Of a stretch of 64,000 nt of DNA, positions 46,002-57,664 are shown in pieces. Numbering within the stretch: position 1 is the first letter of the stretch; each line of letters begins with the position of its first letter. Under the pieces are notes generated by a model. That model made no database searches. It saw nothing but the letters and a program-made list of their open reading frames with translations, and was not told the origin of the DNA. The DNA is taken from the NCBI RefSeq assembly GCF_000182925.2, contig NC_026507.1, forward strand, positions 310,001 to 374,000, read 5' to 3'. Origin of the DNA: Neurospora crassa OR74A. Taxonomy: Eukaryota; Ascomycota; Sordariomycetes; Sordariales; Sordariaceae. A program made the translations under genes and the position numbers.

Positions 46002-49000
46002 GAGTGATTTTTGATGAAACTTTTCTCTGGACCCTGTATCTATGTAGTGAAAGATTTTGCTCAGCTTACAAATTACGTCGCAGACAGTCAACCATCCATC
46101 TTGTTTCTCCTCCAGGATATACTTTATTACTTTTTTTCTTCTTCTTTTCTTCTACGTCAAGACTTCCCAGAATGCTTACCGAATACAAGTATATGTCATG
46201 GTATTGAATGCAACTTCATTATTATCGTAACGAGCGGACGTTACCTAGTTAGACTACGATACAATGTAGTAGCAGCATAACGCGGGGGGGTTTGGGGGGG
46301 GGGGGTGGGTTACTGAGACATGCAGCTCAGCTGGGCTGCCCTGTGCAATGAATGCCAATGGGGCAGTTTCCGCGCGTTCAATCCTTCCTGACGGACATGA
46401 CGCGGTGGAGATATGTAGTGTACACTAGAAGACGCTAAAAAAAAGCCTGAGAAGGCAGGAACTTTTAACGGTTACAGGAGTCAATTGGGACGTACCTAAA
46501 AGCGTTCATCGAGGTCAATAACAGGCGGGGTGTGTCGTCGGGTGGTTGCCGGGCGACGCTGATGGCGTTTCCTGCTGCTAACACGCGGCTGTTGCCCGTT
46601 GAAGTCGTGGTCATTCAATGCGGGTGGCCGGAAGAGGAGACGACATGACGCAAGCCTTCATCGACTTGGAGCTCACCCACGTCCCACGACGAACCTCTCG
46701 CCGAGATCAAGATCATGCTCGAGTTGTACGTCCTTTTACTCTTTCGCCCTTTTCCCTTTCCCTTTCCCATTCACCTTCTCCCCAACTCGCATGCCCTCCC
46801 ATATAGGTACTCAAAACCCGACCATGCTTACAGTCCTGCCGGCTCCAATTCATCACTCAATCCTCTTCCAACGCTATCCGCCATGAATTCACCACAGCCA
46901 GAACATGGCGCTCAGCCAAATCTCCTCGCTTATAAAGGGGGGGGATCACGATCCATGGATAAATATATACCGGGAGGGCAGGCAGAGGACAGTCCAACGT
47001 AATGCATTTGTGTCGCGACAAAGACGTGTTTGCGGAGGAAGCGCATACCTAGGTATTCTTGTTATTTGGGAAGGGGGAAAGCATCTTGCGCCTCTTCGAG
47101 TACACAAGATTTTTGTGGAGATGAAAGGTAAGTATTGACAGTCCCGGGAATTGGGTCGGTGGGGGAAATTGGCTGGCTGGCTGGGTTGGGTGATGATCTC
47201 GATCAATGCTAACAACACTATGATTCAGGTGCGTACACTAGTCTAGTGTAGCTGCTAAGAACATACTATGCAGTACACTACACTACGTACGACATGGCGC
47301 CGATCGATGCCGCTAAGCCGCTACCTTAATTCATTCAAGGTTCACGACGACGAGGAAGAAAGAGTGTCGCTTGATCTGGTTGCTTCATTTCCAGATGCTT
47401 GGAAAAGGCGCGGAATTACATCTTGGCGAGTATCTCTAGGTTGATTACCCCTTTGTTTTCTGTCGATGAACAAAAGATCTGATGTCCTTATGCAACAGCG
47501 ATTGAAACATGAAGGGACGAAAAAGCCACGAGGAAGCCACCCGGTTGTGTGAAACCCAGCCTCGGCACACTCGACGCTTCTTTTTGGGCCTCGGTCGAAT
47601 GCTGAGCGGTAAGAGTATGAGAAACAGGCGGACGGCCGGGGGTTCCGGGATGTGGCGGAATCATCATCTCCGTCATCCGTTCCCAACGCCAAACGTCTGG
47701 GCCATTCTTGGCGTCAGGTAACTCCCGTCTGGAGTTCATCCCGACTTGAAAATCGCTTCGAAAAGACATCTCAAAACATCTCCGTCAATTCGTTTTGTAT
47801 CGTCTTTTTTTGGCTTTTCCATCAACCAGTCTAGTGGGAAACCAGTGTCAGGGCAAAGTCCCACAAACAATGCCAAGCACGGCCCAGACGGTTGACGTTG
47901 CATCCCGTACGATTTCCATTCCATGTTGGGTATAGTCAACAGTATAAACGAGTCTTGGATATCGAAACCCCAGATTAGGGGAGCTCGCTTGCGTGCCCTG
48001 TCCCAGTCCTTGGCCTACCGCACAATTCGCCCATAACGGAGACCTGCTCCGTGCATCACACCAGGATTCTGCGCCAATCCGGTTGATGACACGGTGCTGC
48101 CCATGGTAGCCAGGAGCAAGCTTTAAAACTCTCACATAAGGTGTGGCCTTCCCCGAAAGAGCATCTCCGTCGTGAGGGTCAAGATCTCGCTGGAGTGGCC
48201 CCAGGGGAAAACGGGCGCCATGGAAGTGAGATAGGGCCGTCTAAACCCTTTCTCCTTCCTATTCGACGGTAGTATCAGTTACCAATCACGTAAAACCAGC
48301 GTCACATCCAACATTCTTGGGATGTTCTGGACTTGGAGAAGGGGGTGAAAAGAAAAAAAAAAAGAAGTGGAAATTGCTGTACACCAGATCCTTTACCGGT
48401 TCGGGCCTCGGTCCCTCCCACCGGTCGTCCAACAGATCGGACGTCGTCTTACCTTTCCCGTCTTTCCCGTCTCACACATCCTGCTTGTCTCCGTCTCTCT
48501 TTTTCTGGGTTTCTGGTTCCTGACTTTGAATCCAACCTTTTTTCGACTTCACATGCCAAACAACCTTCCTTTCCGCTTCTCGTCTAAATTACCCTCTGCA
48601 GCTTGGGGTATCACGAAAAAGCAAGTCTCCTCCCCACTGACTGAGTTACACAGTACACTACACACCTGCTATTCTTATCGTTGCGGCGGTTCTCGGTCCG
48701 ACTTATCAACTACCGCTGCCACCTTGCTTTGGGCCATCTTGATCCTTGGCTATCTAGTTGGCTGTTGGTCGTAACTGGGCTCCACGCCCCTTCTGCAACC
48801 AGACCACCGGACCCGAACCAACGGAACTTTGACTATCCCATCCCATCTCGCCTATCCCCCATATTCATCTCTACACTACACTACACTACAGTCTACAGTA
48901 TCTGCATCTGATAAATCGACGAACCCGTTTCTTGGCGTAAAACCCACAGGGGGGGATCAGGGAAAGGGAAGAGAGAGAAACAAGGGGTTTCATGCCGGTA

Positions 49001-49074
49001 GATGAACTTTACAGGTACCGACATCATCGACTGTATGAGTACAGCTTCATCCACACGGAGACAGCAATAACCTC
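46002..49074. other. 3-kb stretch without a supportable gene
   Basis: Holds the 5' flank of the tRNA, a G run near 46284-46305, ACACTACACTAC-type repeats (47210-47290), and from about 48300 pyrimidine-rich DNA likely to be promoter and leader of the receptor-like gene, including ACACTACACTACACTACAG (48873-48895). Open frames are short and unconvincing on both strands. Confidence 0.5.
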
Positions 49075-50920
49075 ATGGCCCCAACAGTAGGAGCAGCCGC
49101 TTCCTCTATTGTCGAAGCGGCTGCTCACCATGCTGTTAACGCCATTCATCTGGAGAGAAGAAGGGCCAGTGGCACCGTGCAGGTGATTCCAGATCACAGG
49201 TCGAGGGTGGCCCTAGTGAACTTTAGTTGCTGGTTCCTGACTGCTTTCGCCACCTTGTTTTTGGGGTTGCGCATCTACTGCAAGCGATACCGAGGACGTG
49301 GATTGTGGTGGGATGATTATGTTTTGATTCTATCATGGGTATGTCTTTTCCATGTCTTTCCTGGTAACCTAACCACGGTCCCAAACCTAGCATCCATCCA
49401 TCCATCCATCCATCCATCCATTCCCCTTCCTTTAATGTTCCCTTTACCTTTTCCCCCCTAGCAAAACCCACTAGAAATTCCCTCAAAATGCCAGAAAAAA
49501 AAGAAAAAAAAAAGAAAAAAGAACTAACAAAACCAAACCCTAGATCTCCCTAACAACCTCTTCAGCACTCATCTCCTACTCCACCACCCTCGGCTTCGGC
49601 CTCCCCACCTCCCTCTTCAACCCCACCAACTCCATCCCCTTTCTCAACCACTACCTCCTCCTCACCAACTTCGCCGGTACCTTTTCGATTCTCGCCGCGC
49701 TCTGGTCCAAGACCTCCTTCGCCATCACGGTGCTGCGCATCGCCCAAGACGACTGGATCCGTTTTATCATCATCTTCATCATGATCTCCGTCAACTTGAG
49801 TCTCGGCGTCGCCGTCGGCCTCACATGGGGCCAATGCGACCCGATCCCCAAAATCTGGCAACCGTTTCTTCCCGGGACCTGCATCGACAAGTCCATCCAG
49901 ATCCACTACAACATCTTCACTGCCGTCTATTCAGGGACCATGGACATTGTCTTGGCCGTCCTGCCATGGAAGATCATTTGGATCTTGACCATGAATAAAC
50001 CGGAAAAGGTGGGCATCACGGTGGCCATGTCCATGGGCGTGTTTGCGGGGGTGGCGTCGATTATCAAGGCGAGCGAGCTGCCGACGATTGGAAACTCGAA
50101 TTTCACGTTTGATAGTACGAATCTGGTGATTTGGGGCATTGCCGAGTCGGCGATTACGATTGTGGCGGCGAGTATTCCGATACTGAGAGCGTTGTTGAAG
50201 GAAGCAAGAGAACGGGGCTCCAGGTTGCCGCCGCCGCCGCCGGCCGAGTTTTATAATTTGACGAGTTTGGAGAGTGGGAATCAGGATCAGCATGAAGAAG
50301 GGCAGGAGGAGGAGGGGGGTGGGAATATGGAAGGGACGCAGGGGACAACGACGACGACGACGACGACGCAAGGGACGGGAGGGACGGGAGGGACGGGGGG
50401 GACGGGGAGTATGACTGTTACGGGGAGTGATCGGACGGGAAGGAGTACAAATAAGAAGAGGGGATTGTTTGGCAGTTTGAGTACGACTTTGACGAGGGGG
50501 AGTAAAGGGAGTAGTAGGACCAGAAGTAGTAATGATGGAAGGAGAGATGGGCAGGAGGCTGCAAATAGACATGGACATGGTGATGGGAGGCCGGCGGAGG
50601 TGAGCAGACTGAGTAGGCTAAGCAGAGAGTTGAGCGTGGAGATTGCGGAAGGGTTATCACGAGGGGATAGTGATGACACGGTACATCAACAGAGTGTCAA
50701 TGGTGGAAACCATGGTGGTGGTGTTGGGGCGGTGATGGACCCGCCACTGACGGGAAGGAGTGTAAACGGACGGGACATGGAGGTGACAATCGCGTATGAT
50801 CAGGATCAAACGTCACCAACCCGGGATTCGCACACGCGGAGGATGTCGGAATGGCTTGCCTACCAGACCTATATCCAGGGGAGCGATGCTGACTTGGCAC
50901 ATGTTCATGCTATTGTATGA
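49075..50920 (+). CDS. Rhodopsin-like integral membrane protein (PTH11-related)
   Basis: Two exons: 49075-49338 and 49544-50920, joined in phase 0 by a 205-bp GTATGT...CCTAG intron with a CTAAC branch site; about 546 aa. Family landmarks include ALVNFSCWFLTAFATLFLGLRIYCKRY, then GLWWDDYVLILSW at the splice, ISYSTTLGFG, FAGTFSILAALWSKTSFAITVLRI, WGQCDPIPKIWQPFLPGTC with its typical Cys pair, and TAVYSGTMDIVLAVLPWKI. This is the seven-helix fungal rhodopsin-domain family that includes the Magnaporthe PTH11 receptor; no N-terminal CFEM domain is present. The ~220-residue cytoplasmic tail is low complexity (a run of Thr, then GTGGTGG repeats, then basic and acidic stretches). Ligand unknown; most family members are uncharacterised. 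The intron contains a CATC microsatellite. Confidence 0.87.
49391..49421. repeat. (CATC)n microsatellite inside an intron
   Basis: About seven tandem CATC units within the intron of the receptor-like gene, followed by A-rich DNA (49494-49520). This explains the unusual length of the intron. Confidence 0.85.
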
Positions 50921-51385
50921 CACCACGGGGTGACGATGATGAGAATGGAATCAGGGAGTCAATGGGAACGAGGCAAAATATCAACAACAAAAAAAAGGCG
51001 GTTATCTGTTGTCAGCCTGGTGTTTGGGGTGTTCAACAATCTGTTGTATGTATGTTAAAACAGGATACCCGGTGTGATAATTCACCATCTTTCTTTTCTG
51101 CAGTGATTATCGTCCACCAAGACGATATAATGATGTCCCAGTAACCCACCATCAAAAGATGTGATATAGATTCCCCCTCGTCCTTATGTGCATGTGACCA
51201 ATCTGGAGGACTCGCTGCTTCCCTACCTAGGTACCCACCATGTGTCTGTCTCTTTTTGTTGCGTCCACCTATCTGTCCAAACACAATCCAATCTCAACAA
51301 CGTACATTTATCGTATCGTCCCTTCTTCTCCCATCCAAACAAGCAGGCAGGCAAAAACAAGAAGCTTACCTACTTAGGTACCTAT
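50921..51385. other. Convergent intergenic spacer
   Basis: Shared 3' region between the receptor-like gene and the laccase gene. No gene seen. Confidence 0.6.
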
Positions 51386-53778
51386 CTAGACCCCCGACTC
51401 CTCCTTCTTATAATCCACCACCTTCCCCAAATCCGCCTTCCACTCCTCACAACCCCCTTCCAACCGCTTCATCCTCTCGCCCGCCAACATTTTCTCCACC
51501 ATCCCCTGCCCATCATCAATCACCATCTGCAGCGCCAACCCCGCGCTCGCATGCCACGCAATATGGCAATGCACCAACCACACCCCCGGATTATCCGGCT
51601 TGAACGCCACCGCCACGTACCCCCCCGCGGGCGCCATGATGGTATCCCTTCTCGGGGGGTTTTCGTAGTTCCACGTATCCATCGACGTCGCCGGATCGAA
51701 AGGCTGCTCGCTCTGCGCCAGCAAGACGACGTCCGAGCCGTGCCAGTGCATCGGGTGGGCAAGCAAGGGGATCACGTCTGGGTCGAGGTCTGTTTGGTTC
51801 GTAGAAGGGAGGAGGGACCCGTCGATGACCATGTGGATGAAGTCGGTCGGGTGGGACGAGTACGGCAGGCGAATGACGTTGTCGTTCTCGCCTTGGCCGA
51901 TGTTGGTGAAGTCGAGGAGGGAGGGGGTGCTGAAGTTGGCGAAGAGGGGGTTGTGGAAGCTGACGCCGCCTTGTTTCTCGACGAGGGGGTCGAGGCGGAG
52001 AAGCCAGTGGGTGTAGTTGCCGTAGGGCACGTCGTCTTCGGTCTGGTGGGAGGGGTAGAAGGTGGACAGGGTGAGGTTGTTGAGAGGGGTGGTGGAGATG
52101 GACCAGGGGACGACGGGCCGCAGAGAGCTTTGCTCGGAGACGCGAGCGCAGGAGAAGTCGCTGATGGTGTTGGCGGTTGTGTCGGGAAGGGACAAGTAGG
52201 TGGCGGAGGAGTGGCCGTAGTGCAGGATGCCGGTGCGCGGGTCGAGGGGGTCCTCGTTGGTGCTGTCGGTGCTGTTGAAGAGACCGTTGCGGAACGTGTT
52301 GCACCCGTCCGCGGGATGGGTGCGGATCCAGTAGTTGCCTGAAGGGGAAGGGTTGTCAAGGCCGTGGATGATGATATCGTATCGTTGACCTATAGTTATT
52401 TGTCAGTCTCTCACTGATCAGGAACAGGGGAAAGAGGAGAGAATAATAAGGGGGGGCCGACAGACCAACGGCGACAAGCAGCGAGTCAACAATCTGTGGC
52501 TCGACAGGCACCAGATCATTGGCAATAATCTCCAACGCGTGTCCGTCAATGGAAAAGATGAACGATGTTCCTGCGGCTCCATTGATCAGTCGCAAACGGA
52601 CCCTCTGCCCCGGAAGGATCTCAGTGATGGGGTACAACGATTGAATGTCTTCGCCATTGTAAGCAGCCACGGCTTCTTTGCTTCTGCCAATGCCATTCAC
52701 TAGGATGTTGTCTGCCTTGGATCCACGGACCACCGGATCCTTCTCGTTCTCAAACTCTTCCTCCGCCTTCCTGTACACCCAGTCCGACATGAAGTGGGGC
52801 GACGGGAGGGAAACGTCGTAGGGAGCACTGGCTGGACCGTGGACTACGACCGGTCCAAGGACGCCATCGGCATACTGTTGGAAATATGTTAGCTCCAACA
52901 CTATATAAGTTTGTGAACTATCAAAGCGCTTGCTTACCTGCAAGATGTAATGGCTGTGATACCAGGTTGTCCCATACTGCAGCATGGTAAAGTTGTAGGT
53001 CCACGTGGAACCCCTGGCAATAGGACACTGCGTCAGGGCCACGCCGTCCTGGTCATTGTTGTAGAACTGACGCAGACCGTGCCAGTGAATGACGCTGCCT
53101 TCGTCGTCGAGGTTGTTGGTGACATGGACGATGACCGTGTCGCCCCAGCAGGCTTCGATCGTGGGTCCGGGATACGTGCCGTTCATGAGACGGGCCTCTC
53201 GAGGGGTACCATCGGGGGCAATGGTCTGCTTGGAAATATCCATGTGATACTAGATTGATTCGTCAGACTCAGGCCTACGTGTAGTTGGCAAGGATATACG
53301 TACATGTCTCTGAATTCCAATAGGAGTAAAGTTGTCATCTGTTCAGGTAGAGGACCGAACGGTCGCCAGGTCAGTATAAACCATCACAAAGGAGTAGCGT
53401 GATGAACAGAATATGAAAGAGGCGGGTGCACGTACAGTTCGTTGTGACGGTGTATCCCTTAGGACGTGACTCGCCCTCTTGAGCTTGAAGTTGTCTCAAC
53501 CAGCACCATCTTGAATCGGCCCCGTCATTGCAGGCTTCCCATTCCTTCGACTTTAAGTCGGGGTAATGGCAGTAGAAGCCCTCGGAGGCACCTTCGGGAT
53601 GAAAGCTGACATGGTCGCTTAGCCCCTTGCGTTTGAGGTCATGCTCTGTGTACCGACGAGGCGCGAGTAAGTCTGAGTTGCCAGCGCTGTACGACTGACC
53701 AAAATCGAGAGTCAAGACATGTTTACAGAGGACAAGAACAGAGACAAGATATTGTAATAGGCTTAGGCGGTACGCCAT
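51386..53778 (-). CDS. Laccase-like multicopper oxidase, secreted
   Basis: Five exons (53778-53436, 53338-53304, 53249-52938, 52874-52466, 52389-51386); introns 97, 54, 63 and 76 bp, the last with a GTCTGT donor. Total 700 aa. The third intron is in frame but is removed because it interrupts the ILQ/YADG segment. MAYRLSLLQYLVSVLVLCKHVLT is a signal peptide. All four copper boxes are present: HWHGLRQ, WYHSHY, HPMHWHGSD and HCHIAWHASAGLAL. The residue ten after the type-1 Cys is Leu. The 35-bp second exon encodes DNFTPIGIQRH. An N-terminal extension of about 110 residues precedes the first cupredoxin domain, longer than in many laccases. The product would oxidise phenols with reduction of O2 to water, outside the cell. 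A conidial-pigment or other multicopper oxidase is the alternative. Confidence 0.9.
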
Positions 53779-54760
53779 GCTTATTGGGGCTTGGGTATCG
53801 TGACCTATTGACAACTGAAGTGCAGATAGCTGAGATACCAGGGAGACGGGGTGGTTACAAGAGCATGAAGATGGGAACGCACAAGAGAAAAGGTGAAGAA
53901 GAATGAGGGAAGGACAGATCACCAAGACGAGCTCTTATACCCAACTCGCGCCCCGTCTGTCTGTACAAGCACGCTTACCAAGACATCGTCTCTTTGCACA
54001 AAAAGAGTTGCCAAATCGATGTCGACACCTGCTTCTCGTAAATGTCAGTTCCAGTCCAAGTCAGCAAGGTGCATAATGTTGGAAACGGATCCTGCAGAAA
54101 AGGAGGAGTAAAGAGGGGGAAGGTGAACAAGAATTGGCGGCATTCGGATTGTCTTTTCCCTCCGTATCTCTTCACTGGAAGTCCATGGAATCACGGTATG
54201 GCTGACATATGCCCCTTTTCCTGTTTTTGTCATCCGTCTCCTTCGATGTTGCTGCCATCTCTCATCTGCAAATGCACCTTTGTCCAACATTATAAGCAGC
54301 TCAAAGAACCAAACATCCACATCGTCGGACGGCCTGCTTTGACAACCCGAGGCTCTCTTGATCGCATCAAGCAAGTCAAACATGCAGGGAATGCGCTCAT
54401 GCTTCGCCTGCATATGCAGACATGCTTTCAACGCCAATCCTGAACTTCGACCCCCCTCAACCCTCCTCAATTCCGTTTTGTCAGAATCAATCCCAGGCAC
54501 CTGGTAAGATTAGTCTATTGCGAGAACAAAACGCTAAAGAGCGCGTAGGAGCAATTGGCTGCATTGGATCCTTGCCAGGAAGAAACGACAAGGAGGGGGA
54601 ATGTTCCACTATGAGGGAATGAAGAAAGTTAGTTTTCAGGTGAGGTACGTAAAGGTCTGGCACGACACCCACACATCAAGAACTCAACACCAAATCACCA
54701 TCGCCAGCAACCTCATCCTAAATCCTCACACCACTCCTCAATCCAATCCCCCCCTCCGCT
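53779..54760. other. Intergenic region upstream of the laccase gene
   Basis: Promoter side of the laccase gene and 3' side of the GMC oxidoreductase gene. No gene is supported; short frames on both strands look random. Confidence 0.55.
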
Positions 54761-56698
54761 TTACTCCCCATCCCCAGCATCTGCCCCCTTCGCAGCCGCC
54801 GCCGCAGCCAACACATCCCCCGCCGCCTTCACACTAATCATCATGGTCGGCACACTCGGGAAGAACCCCGGCACATTCGGAAACGCACTCGCATCCACAA
54901 CCCTCAATCCCTCCGCCCCCCTCACGCGGAACTTACTATCCAACACCGCCATTTTATCCCCCTCAGCACCAATCTGGCAACTCGACGTCGCATGATGCGA
55001 ATACGCTTGCGTCTTGAAATACTCGGCCTGTTTCCCATCCGAACACGTCGTTCCATTACTCTTCTTTTCAGCCGACGACGGACAAGGATGCAGTTCCTCA
55101 AAAGGCAAGACCGGTTCCCCCGCCGCCTGCCAACTTTCCCTCAGCATATTCGCCGCACTCACAAGTTCGGCTAGATCTTCATCCCCACCATGTTCAAAGA
55201 ACCGAAAGTTAATCTCCGGTTTATCCTGCGGATCGGCAGACAGTAACCGAACGCTCCCGTCTTGCGAGCGGGGTTTGATATGCACCATTGCACAAGAATA
55301 TTGATTGGGGCCGTAGTAGGTGGGGAACCCCGGCCAGAATCCTTCAAAGGAAAACGCACCGCACCAGGCAAAGATGTTTCGTTTGGGAGTGGGCGCGTTG
55401 GGGGTTCGGAACAAGATGGTGATGAGACCGCTTGCGATGGGGACTTTGCCTAGCCCCAAAAGGGAACCTTCGTAGTTATCGGTTAAGCGCTCGCCTACAC
55501 CGGGAAGGTCGACGAGCACGGGGATGCCGAATTTGGAAAGCTCGGTGGCCGGGCCGATGCCGGAGAGTTTGAGCAGTTGGGGGGTGTTGAAGACGCCGCC
55601 GGAGAGAATTACTTCGCGTCTGGCAAAGTATTGAGTTTTGGGCGCGGTGGTGCCGGGAATGTGCTTGGGGTCGGCGCGGTAGAGGGAGGGCCCGGACATT
55701 GCTTCGACGCCGATGGCGCGGGGCTTGGGTCCGGTGGTGTTGAAGAGGACTTTGGTGGCGAGGGTGTTGAGTTTCACGGTTAGAGGGTACTTGGCGGGGT
55801 CGGCGACGGTGGCGCGGATGTAGTTGTTGGGACTGAAGCGCTTGCCGGTCTTGTCGGCGTGGGTGGCCAGGTTGAAGAAGGAGGACATGGTGTCGCGGTT
55901 GGGGAAGTCGCCGAGGATGTCGGTGTTGGCGAAGTCGGCTACTCGCGAAGGGTCTTGGCCGATGAGCTCGGCGAGCCGCTTCATGATTTTGACGGCTGGA
56001 CTGCTGTCGTTTTTGGCCCAGGAGGGATCAGAGTTAGAGATTGCCAGCCAGCCTACCGTCGTCCGTTGTCAGTTCCCATCTCATTATACGAAAGACTGTC
56101 ACAAAGAAAACTCACCATCATGTCCATGCGAAGGATCATCAGCATCCGCATACTCATTCCTCTCAATCTTCTTCAGATACTCTCTCATCTTCCCGGCCTC
56201 CCAGCTGGCATCCCCCGTCAGATTCACAATCCGATTCCAATCATCATCTTCCGGCAAGCTCGCCACGCCCGCGTTATGCATCGCGCACCCGCCCAAGACG
56301 GCAGCACGCGGGTACTGAATCCCCAACAACTTGGCCCCCTCAGGCGGATCCAACCCGACATAAAACGTCCCGTCACCGGTGTCCCAGGTGGTATGCTTGA
56401 ATTTCAAATCCCTCGCCGCGTCGTCCGAGTGCTTGACCCAAAAGTCCCAGCGCGTAGTCTCGTCGTTGGCGGCCTCGTTGAAGTTCTGGATGTCGGCGTA
56501 GGTCGGGTTGTCCCATTGGTCGGTGCCGGCTTCGATTAGCAGGGTGGAGTAGCCGGCGCGGGCGAGCTCGGCGGAAAGGGGACCACCGCCTGGACCGGAG
56601 CCCACGACTATGTAGTCGTAGGTGGCAGTGGGGTCCGCATCCGCGGGGGCTGCTAGAGCAGGGGCGAGGAGGAGGGAGAGTAAGAAGAACTTCATCAT
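54761..56698 (-). CDS. Secreted GMC-family FAD oxidoreductase
   Basis: Two exons: 56698-56116 and 56052-54761, with a 63-bp GTGAGT...GGTAG intron joining GHD-G-WLAIS; 624 aa. MMKFFLLSLLLAPALAAPADA is a signal peptide. The FAD-binding start is YDYIVVGSGPGGGPLSAELA followed by LLIEAG. GMC signature 2 is VILSGGVFNTPQLLKLSGIGP. Candidate catalytic His is in AYSHHATSSCQIG, and the C-terminal GLRVVDASAFPNVPGFFPSVPTMMI is the usual FAD-contacting end. The family oxidises alcohols, sugars or aromatic alcohols, often delivering H2O2 or reducing quinones outside the cell; the exact substrate cannot be read here. Second of four consecutive minus-strand genes, next to a laccase, which fits cooperative lignin/quinone redox chemistry (inference). 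Confidence 0.9.
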
Positions 56699-57664
56699 GG
56701 CAGGCAGATGAGGACAGTGGTGAGAGGAGAGAGAAGAGTGTGCGAGACTCCCAGGGTCCGCGGAGGATGAAGGTGAGGATGGGACAAAATCACCAGAAAG
56801 TGGTGGAAGGGGAACATTAATATATGAAGCTCAACAATGAGCGTCTGATTGATTGGATCTAGACGAATACTACCTTGTTAAGCGCAACACAGGACTCATG
56901 GCAGCGGGTAAATCGCCTGGCCTGGTTCCGTTATAGTGAGAGGGGTTTGAGCCTGGTAACTTGTTTCCGAGATATTGCAATCACTGTCCATTCGCCTCCT
57001 TGAGTGTCCATCAGTGTATGGCTAAAGTGTTGTGCTTTGACCCATGGCCGGCCGTTTCTCCCCATTGTACACAACCATCTGTTTCCGAGGTCTCGTCATG
57101 CGCCAGCCAATGGACCGATTGACGACCAATGAAACTTTATTAGGGTAATCGAAAGCATCTTATGCCAGTCGTTGCCTTGTAAAGAGCGATAATCACCAAT
57201 GGTAAGCTTAGAAATGGCTCCATAATACGTCGCTTGAGAATGTGGGAAGGAGGGGAAGTAGCAGTCAATGCGAGCCAAGATCGGAATGTGACGCCGCATG
57301 GCATGGAAAGGGAAGGCCGACGAGCTCGGAACGGCATGCAGTTGGTTCTTGGTCAGAACGGTCTGCAACTGTTCCGTTTGCCGAGAGTGCAAGGTGTAAA
57401 GCCGAACGTTGTTCTACCTGGGCCAGGCTTCGGTGTTATCGTCCATTGAAGCGAGCGCTTGACGTGCCTTTATAGTGACGATAGCAACAGGACCACGGCC
57501 ATGGATCTCCCCTCCCCACCGCTCTTCTTCCTTGTTGTGGGTGGTAGATGGTCACGACAGGTTCGTGATCAGAAGTCCGAAAGCTTGCGTGGAGGCCAGT
57601 GGACCCGAGTCGATGACGGTACCGAGACCCCAACTACGGGATTCCCCATTTCGTGAACGCAAGA
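56699..57664. other. Intergenic region upstream of the GMC gene
   Basis: Promoter side of the GMC gene, with a TTAATATATG-like AT patch about 120 bp upstream of its ATG (56816-56825). No gene seen. Confidence 0.55.

Noticed and set aside
49391-49421. CRISPR-like array
   Set aside because: Plain (CATC)n microsatellite in a eukaryotic intron; no spacers. No CRISPR array or rRNA gene was seen anywhere in the window.
49931-50578. Minus-strand frames rich in Arg/Pro/Ser over the receptor-like gene
   Set aside because: Low-complexity mirror of the plus-strand tail and repeats.
51188-52342. A 384-codon open frame on the plus strand
   Set aside because: It is antisense to the laccase exon carrying copper boxes 3 and 4; its Val/Gly/Arg-rich composition is that of a shadow frame in GC-rich DNA.
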